Assembly (NCBI GenBank): GCA_024345305.1
Contig: BRON01000020.1
Span: 620,001 to 684,000, forward strand
Direction: 5' to 3'
Length of the DNA stretch: 64,000 nucleotides
Origin: Mrakia gelida
Lineage: Eukaryota; Basidiomycota; Tremellomycetes; Cystofilobasidiales; Mrakiaceae
The position numbers were made by a program, and so were the translations under genes. Each line of letters begins with the position of its first letter. The first letter of the stretch is position 1. The notes under the pieces were generated by a model. That model was given only the letters and a program-made list of their open reading frames with translations, was not told the DNA's origin and made no database searches. Positions 24,357 to 37,500 of this stretch are shown here, piece by piece.

Positions 24357-26246
24357 ATGTTCTCCATCCTCAAATCCGTCCGACCTTTCGCGTCGCAAGT
24401 CGTGTTCACGTCGACCGTCGTTTCTCTTACGCCCGTCGTCTGGGTCCTTTCGAAGGTTCTCAAGGTGAGTCTCTGATCTTATTCTCGTGGCTTCGAGTCT
24501 CATTCGAGCTCTTTGGGGTTCTTGTCCCCGCAAAAGCGACATTCTGCCTCCGAACTCGCCCTCCTCTTCCCGCCTCCTCCTCCATCTTCTCTCCCTCAAC
24601 CAAGTCTCTTTGTTTCTGACCTTCTTTGACTCTTTCCCTTTACCTCTTCGCTTCTCCTACCAGCCTTCCCTCTCCGAGACTGCACTCATCGCCCACAAGA
24701 AGGAAGGACGACCCACTCGACGAGCTCAACCCTCGACCTCCTCCTCCTTCGACCTCGAGTCCTTCTCCCCTTCGACTTCTTCCTCCTCCCCCGCCCCTTC
24801 CCTCCCTTCCTTCGAATATGATTTCTCGGGGCATGCATCGGGTGTCGAGCTTGTCAACTCCGCTGCTGTTCCCTCTGTGATGGGTTGGCTGGTGGGAATG
24901 GAAGGGAAACTCATCAAAGAAGACGAAGGAGAAACGGAGGTGAGCTCGCTCGTTTCTCTCCTCCTTCTTCCCTGTCTTCCCACGCTCTCTCCCTGCGCTG
25001 AAGACACCCAAACTGACCTTTTCTCCATCCTTACTCCTGCCTTCTCCAGTCCGTCGAATCGCCTCCATCCCCTTCGCTCTCTACCTCCTCGTCCGACTCC
25101 TCGCTCTCCCCTTCCTCCTCCGCCTCGAACGGTCCCGTCACTCCCTCTCCTTTCTCCCTCGCTTCTCTTCCCACTGTCGAAGTCGTCGACTCCACCATCC
25201 ATCTCACGTCTTCCATCATCGAGGAGGTCGTCGCCGTTCAGGAGAAGGAGGCCATCGTCGTCGAAAACACCACATCTCTTGGACTCCAACTCATCCTCGA
25301 CGTTGAACCCATCTCCTCCCTCGTCCAACCCATCAACCACATCCTCTCCATCCCCGTCATCGATGCCACCACTCCGAACACCTCCATTGTCAGTTCTCCT
25401 CTCCACGACTCTCGGACCTCTGGAACCAAGAGGAGGAGGAGGCATCAGCCGAAGAAGACGAACGAGGAGGTCGTTGCCGTCGTCTCTCCCTCTCTATCCT
25501 CTACCGACGTTGGGAAGGGGTCGCACAAGCCTCGAGCTCGCAAGCACAAGAAGGGTTCAAAGAGGGCTTCCTGTGATGCAACCCGAGTCGGCGTCGTCGA
25601 GAACGAGCTCGCTCAATCGAAGCCCTCAGCCGTCGTTCTCGTCGAAGAGATTCAAGTCGTCGCTCCCTCTCCTCCCACTCCCGCTCCCACCATCCCCACC
25701 GCCGCATCTCCTACTCGTCGATCAAACCGACTCCGATCCTCCATCCTCGCCATCACTCTTCTCGAGATCGTATCCGCCCACATCCTCCTCGAAACTCACC
25801 GCTCTCCCACCTCCTCCTCCTCCCACGTCGAACCCACCCTCCCCTCCTTCCTCGATCTCGCCGCCGGCTCTCCCTCCGCCAACCCCTTCGCTCCCTTCCT
25901 CGACATCGACGAGTCCATCTTCTCATCCCTCTCATCATCCCCTTCCAACATCTCTACGTCGCTCAAGTTCGAGCAGAACGACGAAGGGAAGTTCGTCGCC
26001 GCCGCCGTCGCCGTCGCGTCGAGCAAACCTCAGCTTTGGTCGGATGTCGAGTTCGTGAATCCCAGGAGAGTCTTCCACAAGCAGTCCTACGCTCGTTTCT
26101 CCGGCTATCGAGTCGTGTTCCGCTTGGAGGGAACGCGGCTTGAGCCGTTGACGCAGGGACGGAAGATCGCGACGAAGGAGGGGAGAGGGGATGGGTGGAG
26201 GGTTGGAGGAAGTCCTTTGAGGCAGTGCTGGGGAGGGGAGGAGTAG
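24357..26246 (+). CDS. low-complexity protein with one N-terminal hydrophobic segment
   Basis: I do not recognise the product. Three exons join in phase 0: 24357-24463 or so (MFSILKSVRPFASQVVFTST then VVSLTPVVWVLSKVLK), a second starting PSLSETALIAHKKEGRPT, and a long third from 25050. The first exon forms a single hydrophobic helix after a basic start, which suggests a signal anchor or mitochondrial targeting. The middle is Ser/Pro-rich with basic patches (TKRRRRHQPKKT, KPRARKHKKGSKR) and a Val/Glu-rich part. The C-terminus, RRVFHKQSYARFSGYRVVFR to QCWGGEE, is less biased and may be the conserved piece. Frame choice rests on consistent C/G-ending codons and clean GTGAGT donors after codons Lys and Glu. 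Overlapping frames on both strands are open only because of composition. Confidence 0.65.
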
Positions 26247-29200
26247 GATGTGGATGAGAGGTGGTCATGTTGATGGGATGGGAAGGATCTGGTGGGAGGG
26301 TGGGATGAGAGGGTGGATGGTTGGGTCGCGTCGAACTCGCGGTTCTTCTCTGGCCTTGTTTCGCTCGTCTCGGTTTGTCGCTTGCTCTCTGTTTGTTTGT
26401 TACTCGATCTGTTTTCCGGCTCTCTCTCTCTCTTTCTCTCTCTCGTTACCTACTTATGTCTCGAAATCGTTGTCTTCATCTCTCGTCTCTTGTTGTCGAG
26501 GCTGGTCCTCTTTGTGTTTGTTTCGCTAGTTTCGCTTCTTGTCAATCTATCTCTCTCATTGGATCACGGAGCTCAATCTATCAACGTCCCGTCATATCGT
26601 CAAACTATCTCTCGTTTCGAAGAGAAAGGAGCAGCCAGAGAAGAAGAATCGGACGCCAACAAGCGTTTGATCAACAGCTGAGGAGCGACGAGCCGAGGAA
26701 ACACGTTGAATCCCCAGAAATCGTCGTTTCCTAGACGTCGTCGCATATCTCAGCTGAAGATTCAGTTGTTCATGTCGCACGAGCTTGAGCGATGTCGCAC
26801 CGAGAACCGCGTCCCAGAAGCGATGTGCGACGCGTCGCTCGCCAGCTGAGAGCTCGAGCCGACCCTGAGCTCAGGCATCTGAGTTCAGACCGAGGCTCAG
26901 TGGTTCCACGACCTCGTCAGCTGGTCGAGCCTCACGTCGAGATTCCGTAAAAGATGGAAAGACGAAACGACAACGCGTCGAAACGAATCGCACTCAGCTC
27001 CTGCTCGCTGAACGTCTCGAGGAGGCCGCCAAGACCATCCCTGATCAGTCTGGAGAGGCCTTGCCGACTCCTCTCAGACGACTTAGCCAGTCAGAAGGTT
27101 GTCGGTCCTCGAGGAAAGTTGACGAAAAAGAGAAGGAACAAAATCAGAAACGGTGATCAACTCGACTTGTCGTTCGACTGCCGCACCCCTTCACGTCGCC
27201 AAAGAGCTCCAGCCGTGATGCTCATGCTGAGAGAGCTCTTCGAGGTCAGAGAAAGGGTGGGCGGAAGAATGAGCCGAAGGACTACGGATGGAAGTCACGA
27301 CGCGTCGATCCGTTCAAGGTTCCCACCTGCGTCCGATAGATGGGCATCGTCTGCAAGCCCGAGGTTCGGAATCGCCACGAGGCGAGAGAATCCTCGAGCT
27401 GTCGTCGGTGACCTACCCAAGAGAGGCAAAAGGGACGAAGATATGAAAGGGAACGGGAGAAGAGAGACGAGACATCAACCCAACAAAGACGCGTCGTCGT
27501 CACTTCCCATATTGCCCGAGGAGAACGTGGATTGAGGCAACCGACGGATCTCCTCCACCCTGGGGAGCCATCAGCGTGCAAGAGCAGACACAGGGACTGA
27601 AGGGAGACGAACACGAACAGCGAGGCGACTGGTTCCGTCGATTCGACTTTTGGAGGTCGGGATCGATCTCCCAGTAAAGCTGAAGGTTGAAAATACTGGG
27701 CTCTCAAACAACCAGCCAAGAGATGGAGCCCGAGACGCAAGGGGAGGGAAGGGCGGCGAAAGCGGACGATGAGACGCCTCGTCGTCAAGCTCGACTCGGT
27801 CCTCGTCTCTCAACGCAAGGGAAGAACATGAGAGAGAGCGTTCGACAAAGTATAAAATAGAAGGAGAAAAGTGCGGATAGAGGGTCTTGCACAGAAGATA
27901 TGAGTGACCATCACCGGAGCTTGAGAGCGACGAAGTGAAGTTACTGACGACGGGTCCTCCTCTCTCCTCCTGCTCTTTCTTCAACTCTAAAGCCTCCCTC
28001 CCTTTACTTGGCGAATAGGGACGGCATTCTCGATAGGACGAGTGAGAAACCAGGAGAGCCCAAGGGGAGAGGGAACGTACGGCAAGTCAACGACCTCAGT
28101 GGCCTGACGTCGTCGTGTCGTCAGAAACGGAAAGAGAGAGATAGAGAAAGAGCCCACGAATCTAGTGAGACGCCATCTCTCCACCAGCTACTCGACGTAC
28201 GTCCTCCCTTCTCAAGCTCGAGAGAGATCCGAAGCGAGGACGTCAGGCGAGTGAGCGAAGCAGGGATGGAAACGTCCCCCTCGCTTGTCTCCTCCCAGTT
28301 CTTTTCTCTGCTTCCTTGACATCGAAGAGGACATCCCCCCACCGCTGTTCATCCCCACGCATCATCCCCCACCAGAGAAATCTGCGTTGGGAGAGAGAAG
28401 AGTCGAGGGGATGAGAACTTTCGAATCGCATCGAGTCAAGAAGTGAGGGCATCGGGCGTTCGAAAGCGATCTCTCCCATGCTTCCTCTCCCATCCATCTA
28501 CACGATTCCGGATGCGCATAGATGGGACGGGGGATGTGAATGGGGACGTTGCACAAACGGAGGAAGGGGAAGAGGGACGAGGGAAACCTAAAAGAAGCAG
28601 CGATCTCTCGACTGCTGACGTTCGACCCCAGCAGGTCTTGACTATATAAACCGGGAATGCTGGGGAACGAGTGCGAAGTCGGGAGAGGGACTCGGGGATA
28701 GCTCGACGAGGCGAAAAGTGAATGTGTGGGAAGAAAAGAAGGAAGAGAGAGTGAACGACGCGTCGTACCGGTACTCGTTTCTAAGATCTGCCACAACCTC
28801 GGCGAAGCACCAACCGTATCGCAGTGCGCTTGATTACAGAGACAGTTTGGAGGGCCGTGTAGTGTGGCAGGAAGGGGTTACAAGGAAACAGAAGAGGTCG
28901 GAGGGGAAACCCGAACGCGACGCGGCTCAGGGAAGAAGCATCACTCCTCCCGATTCCCGACTCCCGCTCTCACATCGTGTGGAGACATTTCGGATGAGTT
29001 CTTGGTGATGTGAGACGGGATAGGAGGAGATCGGGACCAGCCAGTCTCTTTCTAAAGGCTGAAAAGGAAGGAGCGGAAAGCAAAGACGCGCCAGATTCGG
29101 CAGATGATGCCCACTACTACAGCAGTTCTCTTCAAACGAAGATCCACTGCTATACTGGGGGTAAGTCTGCCGACATGTGGTTGCAGAAATGAAGAAGGAA

Positions 29201-30325
29201 AAGAGGAGGAGGAGGAGGACTGATTCGAAATCGTCTTCGCTTCGACTCGACGCGTGCACTCATCCGCGCCTCTCCTCGTTTCCTAGCGGGAGGTCAAGAT
29301 ACGAGGAACGGAGGAACGGCTGAGTCACGAGAAGAGGCAGGAAAAAGAAGAGAAACAAGAGAGGGGAAGAAGGAGAGAGAGGAGCGACCGAGTTCTGCAG
29401 CAAACTCGACTCGTGGACGTTTCCTCTGCCCGTCGACGACGAAATCACAAGAACAATGACCTTTTCGTCGACAGCATGGAGTGAGGTCTACGAGAGTTCA
29501 TGCAAGAACAGTACAGAAAGAGGGAAGGAAGCGGAAGAAAAGGGAAAGAGAACGAAGCGTTGGGGCGACAATTGAGCGAGAATTGAGCGAACACCCCAGT
29601 CAGATCTTTCCGACCTAGAACGAAGTCCTCGCCCCCTGGTTTCCCGAGGAGGGAGGAGCGCCGTCTGGGAACAGAGTATCGAGACGAGGGGGTGATCGTT
29701 CGAGCTCGAGCTTTGGCCGTGGCTCATCCTTCGACTTCTTGTCCGTCTCCCATCCCCAACCCATCACGTCCCTGAACGTGAAGGAGGAGGTAGGCCGAGT
29801 GCGGGACCGAAGTAGAGGAAGGTGGGCAGAGTAAAGGGGAGAAAGAGAGGAAGAGGATGGGAAGGGAAAGAGTGGAGCGGAGCGAGGCCGACGAAATCGC
29901 TTGAGCTCGAACACCTCTCGCTCCTCTATACTCTTCTTGACTAAGGTTGGGTCAAGTCGAGAGGAGGAGCAGACGAGTGCTCAAAGCTGCAGCGCTCACG
30001 TCTTCCTAAGCTGGATGCTGGAGGTTCGAGGGAGAAGAGCGAGGCTGGCGTCAGCTCGAGTTTCGAAGGGACGAGATTTGCCTCCGAACGCTGTGCCCTC
30101 CTCGAGGCAAAAGAGCATGCGGGTATAGAGCGATCAAATCTGCTGAGTGGACTAGAGTAGAGTGAAGATAGTCAAGAAAAGGGAAGAGAAAGAAAGACGT
30201 GTGCGTGAAATGAAGGTCGTGAAAGCGAGAAGAGAAAAACGAAGCGAAAGACGAAGGGATGCTCGAGGGGAGAGAAAACGCTTGAGAAAGGAGATGGATC
30301 CCTCTCAATGCTCCGAGGAAAGTGT
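26247..30325. other. 4-kb stretch without a recognisable gene
   Basis: No pair of GTGAGT donor and CTGAC-CAG acceptor joins reading frames on either strand here, although every confident gene in the window is full of them. The longest open frame (26954-27535) has mixed third codon letters, is Arg/Ser-rich and lacks any motif. A C/T-rich simple-sequence tract (TCTCTC...) at about 26420-26445 follows the previous gene. Several GACGCGTCG palindromes occur (26831, 27301, 27490, 28757). Regulatory DNA, a non-coding transcript, or relics are all possible. Confidence 0.5.
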
Positions 30326-33284
30326 TTAGAACTGAGAGAACGAAAGAAGGGCGGAAGTCAGTCGAGGGCGAGGCAAGAACGAGAGATAAGGAGAGACGCG
30401 ACTCACTCGGACTTGATAGCTCCCCTGAGCTTTCGTCAGGTATCTGAAAGACGAGGAACACCGAGCCAAGGTCAGCGAGGTTCTAGTCGAGAGAGAGGCA
30501 CGGAAGGAACGAGGAAAAAAGAGCGAGCAAGACTCACCGAACCCATTTCACACTCTGGTAGTTCCCCTTCTCGAACACCTTCAAGAACCGAACGAGCAGA
30601 CCCGAGGCGGTGAACATGACCACTGCGAAACAAACGAGAGAGACAAGAGTCAGCGTTCGCGCAGAAGGAGGAAGAAGGGAGAGAGGCAAAGGGCGACGAG
30701 CGAACGAACCTGAGAAATCGATGTTAATCGGCGGACGCGACCACGCTTGTCGATGAGTGGTAGTAGCGAGGGTAGCGTCTGCTGAAAGGGTGCATTCTTG
30801 ACCTCCTTGCAGACGAGGGATCCTGTGAGACCGAAGGAAAAGGAATCAGTCAGCTCGAGCTCTCGACTCGACTCGACTCGTCGATCGTCAACCTCGTTCA
30901 ACTTCAGGTCCTACTCGTCTCCCTCGACCCCAGACGACCAAAGCAGAGAAGAGACTAGACTCACTTCCAGATGATAACATTCTCCCCGGGCACATACTTC
31001 GCCTTCCCAACAACCACCTTGCACTCGACCTTGGTCGTGTTCAACGGCGTCGGGATCCTCAGGACGATTCCGTTCGCGTTGAGTTTGGCGTCGAAGTTGG
31101 CTTTGAGGTTGATGGTGTATTCGACTTTGGATTTTCCGACTTCGTTGACGATGGGGTGGAGACGGAAGGGGAGGTTGATGTTGGTTGTGGATCGGTATCT
31201 GCAGCAACGAAGGGAAGGACGCGACGAAGGTCAGACGAGGTTGACGAAGCGCGAGGACACGAAGGGGGTGGGTTTGGGACGAAGGTGTTGGGCGAGAGAG
31301 TGCGGATGGAGAGGAGAGAGGGAGACGGCGGTGTATACGAGGGAGCGAGGAGTGAAGGAGAAGAAACGACGAACCTCATAAGCTCGAACTCTCCATCTGG
31401 AGGAATGAACGAGATCGACCGATCCGAATCGAACTTCCCGAGCCTCACACACTGATGGAACTGGCAATCGTCCAGCTCAACAGCTCCGTCTGACTTGGAT
31501 CGGTCACTGTTATCATCAGAAGCGAAGGAGAAGGAGCCGTCAGCGTTGGACGCGAAGGTCGAAGACAGACGAAGAGCTCAAGGAAGACGACTCACGAAGA
31601 CTTCTCCAGCACCAGCTTGTCGTTCAGTCCGAACTTGCACTCTGGGGTTCCTGACAGATAGGCTCGCATGAGGATCTGACCGTCCACGTCGGCTCGAAGG
31701 ACGGTTCCTGCAGGGGATCGAGACGAGGGAAGGAAGGAGAAGTGAGCTCGAGGTCTTCGACACTAGTTCAAGTCTCCTCAGATCAAGCTAAAGAGACCTT
31801 CCCAAACCGAAGGATTGGACGAAGAGAGGTCCAGCGAAGAAGAGGAGACTGGACTCACCCGTCGAGCTCATCAGCAAGTTGACCGTCTCAATCACGTCCA
31901 CGAAAGCCTCGTTCTTCCTGTACTTGACGTCCGATCTCCGCCACGAGGTGTTTCCGGTAGCCTGAATGGTGATCTTCGACGAGTCTTCCCTCTACACGAT
32001 CATCGAAAACAAATCAGCGAAGTCAGCTCGAAGTCTCGGAGGTCGAGGAGACAGGGGAAGAGGAGGGAAGGAGGTCGTTCGACGGAGTTCAAGGAAGGAT
32101 GGATGGGATGGAACGAACCACAGACAGCTCCGACTTGACTCCTTCCGTTGTGATATACATCTTCAGAGTATCGATTTCCGAGTTCTGGGGGTATCCGAAG
32201 TCGAGAATCTCTGTGGGAGGCGAAGGGAAGGAGCGTAGGAGGAGGAGGAAGGAAGGAGATCGGTCAGCTCGAGGCGAAGAAGGAAGGAGGGTCGTGGGAG
32301 GCCTGTAGGTCGCAGATTGTTCATGCTCGTAGCTCCGAGGTAGAAGTTAGCCTCCCGATGCTCCTCGACAGTGCGAGAAGCTGTCGTCGTAGAGTTCGAC
32401 GAGGCAGTACGGGAGCTCATCGGCCCATCTCCGTGAGCTCACGACCTCCTTCCCTTCGACTCCGTCTCTTTCGACCCTCCCAGCCCTTCTTCGGCACCCA
32501 ACAGCACCCTCAGCATCTCTGCTGTCCCCACGCGAGCTCATCTGCTTCCCAACAGAGCCGCTTATGCCCATGAGCCTGAAGGAAGAGGAAAACTGACCAT
32601 CGAGGAGTTCATAGATGAGGACGAAGTTGTTCTTGACGCTCTCCTCGTCCAGCTTCCCAAAGTAGGCTTTGGAGATTCCGATGAAACGGTAGATAAACTC
32701 GAACACCAGAGCTGCTGAAGCGTTGTTTCTATAGCAAGCACGAAGGGAAGGAGAAGGGAAGTAGGGGAAGGGGAAGGAAGCGCGTCAGCCTTTGTTCTCT
32801 TTCCCCCATCTCCCAGTCTCGACCCCGCTCCTCTCCTCCCCTCCGATTCTATAGGAGGACTCACTTTGTCACAGCCAAGATGTAGACGTTGTTGACTCGA
32901 ACGTGGAAGAATGAGGTTGAACCGAGAGTGATGATGGGTGAACGAACGTCCGGGTTGGAAACCACTTGGATTCGGAACACATCCGCTATAGATCGTCTGA
33001 GAGCAAGAGAACGAGGGCGGTGAGCTCAGTAGAGGACAGGGAAAACAAGGCGAGGGTATACTGACTTCAGATCTGTACGGAAGAGCCTCGAGATGAGCAC
33101 CTGGAGGGAAGCGAAGGGATAGGGTCAGAACAAGGAAGGGAGCGAGCTCAAGAACCAGAGAACGAGGGACTCGGACTGACCTCTCCCTTTTGGTTGAACA
33201 CGAAGAAGGCCTGAAAACGAGAAGCATACGAGGGTCAGCTGAGTCCTCGACAGTAGAAGAGGGAGAGGAACTCACGGAGATCAT
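30326..33284 (-). CDS. APM4: AP-2 complex subunit mu
   Basis: This is the medium chain of the AP-2 clathrin adaptor, which recognises Tyr-based sorting signals in cargo at the plasma membrane during endocytosis. The N-terminal longin-type domain starts [20 protein letters not shown] and contains [20 protein letters not shown] and [20 protein letters not shown]. The linker [20 protein letters not shown] precedes the mu homology domain: [80 protein letters not shown], and the end [18 protein letters not shown]. The phrase [14 protein letters not shown] and the [12 protein letters not shown] motif mark mu2. The last intron separates Arg from the final Phe-stop (30326-30331). The first exon encodes only MIS. 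Length is about 430 residues as expected. One intron (32211-32597) is unusually long. Confidence 0.96.
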
Positions 33285-34514
33285 AGCGGAGGAGGAGGGG
33301 ATGGCCGTGGGAGAGAAGGAGGAGGTCGAGGTCGAGCTGGCATCGAGCGTCGTCGAGGAAGCGCAGGCTCAGTTCGGAGGGAGGTGACGACGTTTTCGCA
33401 GAACGGGTCTCAAGATGAGTTTATAGAGGACTGTATACTTCCGAGACTCGCTGAGAGAAAAATGAGCTCGATTTGGCCCGAGCGAAGGGCGTTCTCCTCG
33501 ACTCGCTCCTCCTCGATCTCGTTCGAACCCTAACGACCACCCTCTCTGGAAACGAAGCATCAGAAGAGCGTCACCAGTCTACTCATCAACTTCTCTAAAC
33601 CCTCGAGCTTGCTCACGGCCTCTTTGAGAGAGCGTGAATCCCTTCTCCAGCCAACAGACACCCTCGAGAAGGAGGAGCTCGAGCTAAAGCTCACCCTCCT
33701 TCTCCTCCTCCTTTCATGCCTTCAACTCTTTCAAATCCTCCTTATCAAGAGCTCACTTCATTCTCCCCACGCAGACCAACCCTCGAAACCAAAGTACTGC
33801 TTTGTCTTGGACGCACGAAGGAGCGAAAAGGGAACGGGGAAACGCCGCGTCGAGGAACCTCGAGAGCGAAAGCTGCCCTCTCCTTCCCTCCCTCTCCTGC
33901 CCCTTGCTCTCACCCTTCGAAGACCATCATCTCGCTTTGCCAGCCTTCCAAACACGCACCCCGTATCCCTCTCAAGACGTCCAGAGATCCTCTGGAAGCA
34001 AAAACTTCTCCACGCGAGTCGTTCACTTCTCGCGATCACCTCCTCCCCTCCTCCTTCGGCTCAACCTCACTTCGCTTCCCTCTCCCTTTTTCTCTTGCTC
34101 GCCATTTTTCCTTCCCTCTCTTCCTCTCGCCACGACTCCTACCTAACCCATCACACACACCTCTCGACCCTCGCACCCTTCCAAAAAATCAACCTCAACC
34201 TCGCAGGACCTCCACCTCTCTCTCGAAACAGAACAAGACTAAGACGCGTCGTCGGACGCAATTGTCCCTGCCCAAACCCTTATCTCAACGGAGCCGTCCC
34301 CATCTCTTATCCTCTTTGCAATTGCCCTTTTTGCAAGCACGAATGGGCCAGGGTCTCTCTATCTATCACGAATCATCTCTTTCGCTTTCACCGCTCCGAA
34401 GGGACGTGAAAGGTTTGTTGACTCGAACGACCATCCCCTCTCCCCTCCCCTCCCCGCGTCTTCTCTTCTTCCCTTCCCCTCCCTCCCTTTCCCACCTCTT
34501 TCTTCGTCCAAGCT
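33285..34514. promoter_or_regulatory. divergent promoter region, AP-2 mu and DUR3
   Basis: Three GATA-factor cores (CTTATC, i.e. GATAAG on the minus strand) lie at 33741-33746, 34279-34284 and 34306-34311. GATA factors of the AreA/Nit2 class drive nitrogen-catabolite genes, including urea permeases, in fungi. The last 300 bp before 34515 is C/T-rich. The open frames predicted across 33609-34588 are products of composition. Confidence 0.5.
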
Positions 34515-37500
34515 ATGCCAGGAGAAGCTATTCTCAGTCAAGGAGTTGGATATGGTACGTTCTCCTCCTCCTTCCTTGGTGTTCTTGAAGAGGCCAAGGT
34601 CGAACGAACGAAGCTCGAGCTCGTTATCTTCGTCCCTCTCTGCCTCGCCATCTCGTTCGAGCTCGAAGCAGACCCTTCCCTCCCTCTCTCTTCTCTCATT
34701 GGTCTCACACCACAGCCTTCGTGGTCGGCATGTCCCTCTGCTTCTCTGCTTTCATCATCTTTGTGACCTACCTCGTACGTCCTTCCCTCCTCGTTGAGCT
34801 CCAGCTGAGCCGTCGGGAGACGAGCGCTGTTTTCCTTTCCTTGCTCGTCTTTTTACCGTGCCCGACGAGAACGATGAACTGACTTGCTTGTGTTCCCTCT
34901 TGGCCTTGGCGTGTGCAGCAAAAACGATACTCTGGAGGAGTAGCCATCAGTTCGGATGAGTTTGCTAGTGCTTCGAGGTTCGTTTCGTTTCGATCCTTCG
35001 GTCCGAACAGTTTCGTTCTCCCTTCTCGTTTCGATTGCTTCCTTCTCGAGCGGACCTCGCTCATCCTCGTTGCTTCCGACTACTAGGAGCATCAAACCTG
35101 GACTTATCGCTACTGTGAGTCTTCTGCGAGGGGGGTGGGAAGAGAGGCAAGGCGGAAGCTCGCGTCGAAAGCTAAAAACTGACCCGACGCTCTTCAAATT
35201 CGAACCTTCGCTAGGGAATCGTCTCTGCTTGGACATGGGCTGCTACTCTGTGAGTATCTTCACCCTCACGTCATGCTGGGGGAAGGCTCTGGCGGCCGAG
35301 GAGCGGTGGTGGGAAGGCGAAAGACCAGCGACAGGGACGAGACGACGCGCTGACCTTTTCGCCTTTTCCCTCCCTCCCACCTTCCTCCTCCTTCTCAGCT
35401 TGCAATCTTCCGCCGTCGCCTACAAATTTGGAATCAGTGGTCCCTTCTGGTACGCTTCCGGAGCGACCGTTCAGATCCTCCTCTTCGCTCAAATCGCCGC
35501 CAAACTCAAGCTCAACGCTCCGTACGCGAGGACTTTCCTCGAGGTGTGTCTTCGCCTCGCCCCCTTGGCTCGCGGAACCTCTCGATGCTGACTCTGTACT
35601 CTTTCATCCTCTCAGATCATCGGCTGCAGATGGAAAGGAGCCTTCACCCACTCGGTCTTCCTCTTCTTCGGATTGTCGACGAACTTCATCGTCTCGACGA
35701 TGCTCGTCCTTGGAGGTTCTGCCACGGTCACGGATCTCACTGGAATGAGCACTATTGCTGCTTGTTTCCTTATCGTGAGTACGCTTCGAACTCGTTCGGT
35801 CGTCTCTTCGCCTCGCTGACTGACTCGGTATTCACCCTCGCCTCAGCCTCTCACGGTCGCTGTCTACGTCTTCTTCGGTGGGCCTCCCTTCGAGCTTCAC
35901 GTTCCTTCGTTCCTTCGCATAGCTTACCATCCTCTTACGCGTTTACTCTACAGGTGGAATGCGGGTTCGTCGAATCTCTCTTCTTTCTCGCGGCTGTTCA
36001 AGTCCTCGCCTTCGACGCGTCCCTCCGAACTAACCTCTCTTGTTCCCTCCCACAGGCTACCCTCATCTGCGACTACACGCACACCAGCATCCTTTTCGTC
36101 ATTCTTCTCCTCTTCATGATCACCGTCTACGCTACCAGCGATTCGATCGGTTCGTCTTTCAGCCTCTTTTCGTCCCATCGTCTCGTCTCAAATGTGTCGA
36201 AGCTGACTCGCCTTTCTCTCTTCACTACCACAGGATCCCCCAAGAGGATGCACGAGCTTCTCACTGCTGCTTCGGCTATCAAGCCCGTTGCGGATAACGC
36301 TCAGGTCAGTTCCTGCTCTGTTCTCGAGAGGATCGAACTCGCTTGACGTCCCTCTCGGCTCGTTTCTCGAGCACTGACTCGGATCTTTCGCGATCTCTCA
36401 GGGTTCCTACATGACCATGCGATCCAAGGGAGGTTTGATCTTCGGTATCCTCAACATCGTCGGTGAGTTTGGAATGTTCAAAGCGAGGAGTCGAGGAAGA
36501 CGACGGACGCGCTCGACTTTCCTCGCGTTGTTTTCGTTCGCTCACTCAACTCTCTTCGTCCGTCTCTTCTTTTGATCGCTTTCCAGGTAACTTCAGTACC
36601 GTCTACGGAGATCAGGGTTTGTCCTTTCGTCCTACCAGTCTCATCGCGTCAATCCCTTTCGCTGACTCGCTCGCTCCTTTCTCCCCTGCTTTTCATCAGC
36701 TTACTACCAACGAGCCATTGCTTCCACTCCCAAGACTGCCGTCAAAGGGTTCCTTCTCGGTGGACTCGCTTGGTTCTCGTGAGTGCTGCTCAGCTCCTCG
36801 CTCATCAGTTTCCGGAGGGAAAGGAGGCGAAAAAAAGTCAGACGGACATTGCGAGCTCATCATGCTGACTCGCGTCCCTTGCCTTCGAATTGTCAGAATT
36901 CCCTTCGGGCTGGCAACTACGCTTGGACTTGCTGCTGTTGCTCTCGGCGTGGATCTTACTCCTGCTCAGGTTGGGGCTGGACTTCCCGCTCCCGCTGCCG
37001 CTCAAGCTCTGCTCGGAAAGGGTGGAGCTGTTGCGATGCTTCTTTTGCTCTTGTGAGATCCACTCTCCTTGTCGGAACGGTACAGGGTGGGGTCTGGAAG
37101 GCTGCTTCGAGTTGAGGGAGTTCGAGAGACTTGAAGAGCTCACTTCGAATTCGACGCGTCTTTCCTCTTTCAGCCTCGCCGTCACCTCCGCCACTTCCGC
37201 CGAGCAGGTCGCTGTCTCCTCTATCTTCACCTATGATGTCTATAAGCGCTACATGTGAGTATTGTTCTTCGTCTCGAGCCAAGGTCGTAGGGCGAGCGGA
37301 AGACACGTAGGTCGAACTGGTCGCTGACCTCTTCGTTCGCCGTCCTCGCGCATCAGCAACAAGAACGCTACCGATGCTCAGCTCATCCGAGCCTCCCACT
37401 TCGCCGTCATTGGGTGGTCTCTCATCATGGGTGTGAGTACACAAAAACCCCTAAAGACAGCCGAACCGGGAGAGGGATTCCCGTCTTCGAAGCTGATCGT

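Noticed and set aside
26954..27535. A 193-codon open frame on the plus strand
   Set aside because: Third codon letters are mixed and not C/G-biased as in real genes here; the product is Arg/Ser-rich without motifs.
33609..34588. Two overlapping long frames before DUR3
   Set aside because: They fall in the C/T-rich leader; codons for Ser, Pro and Leu only reflect pyrimidine bias.
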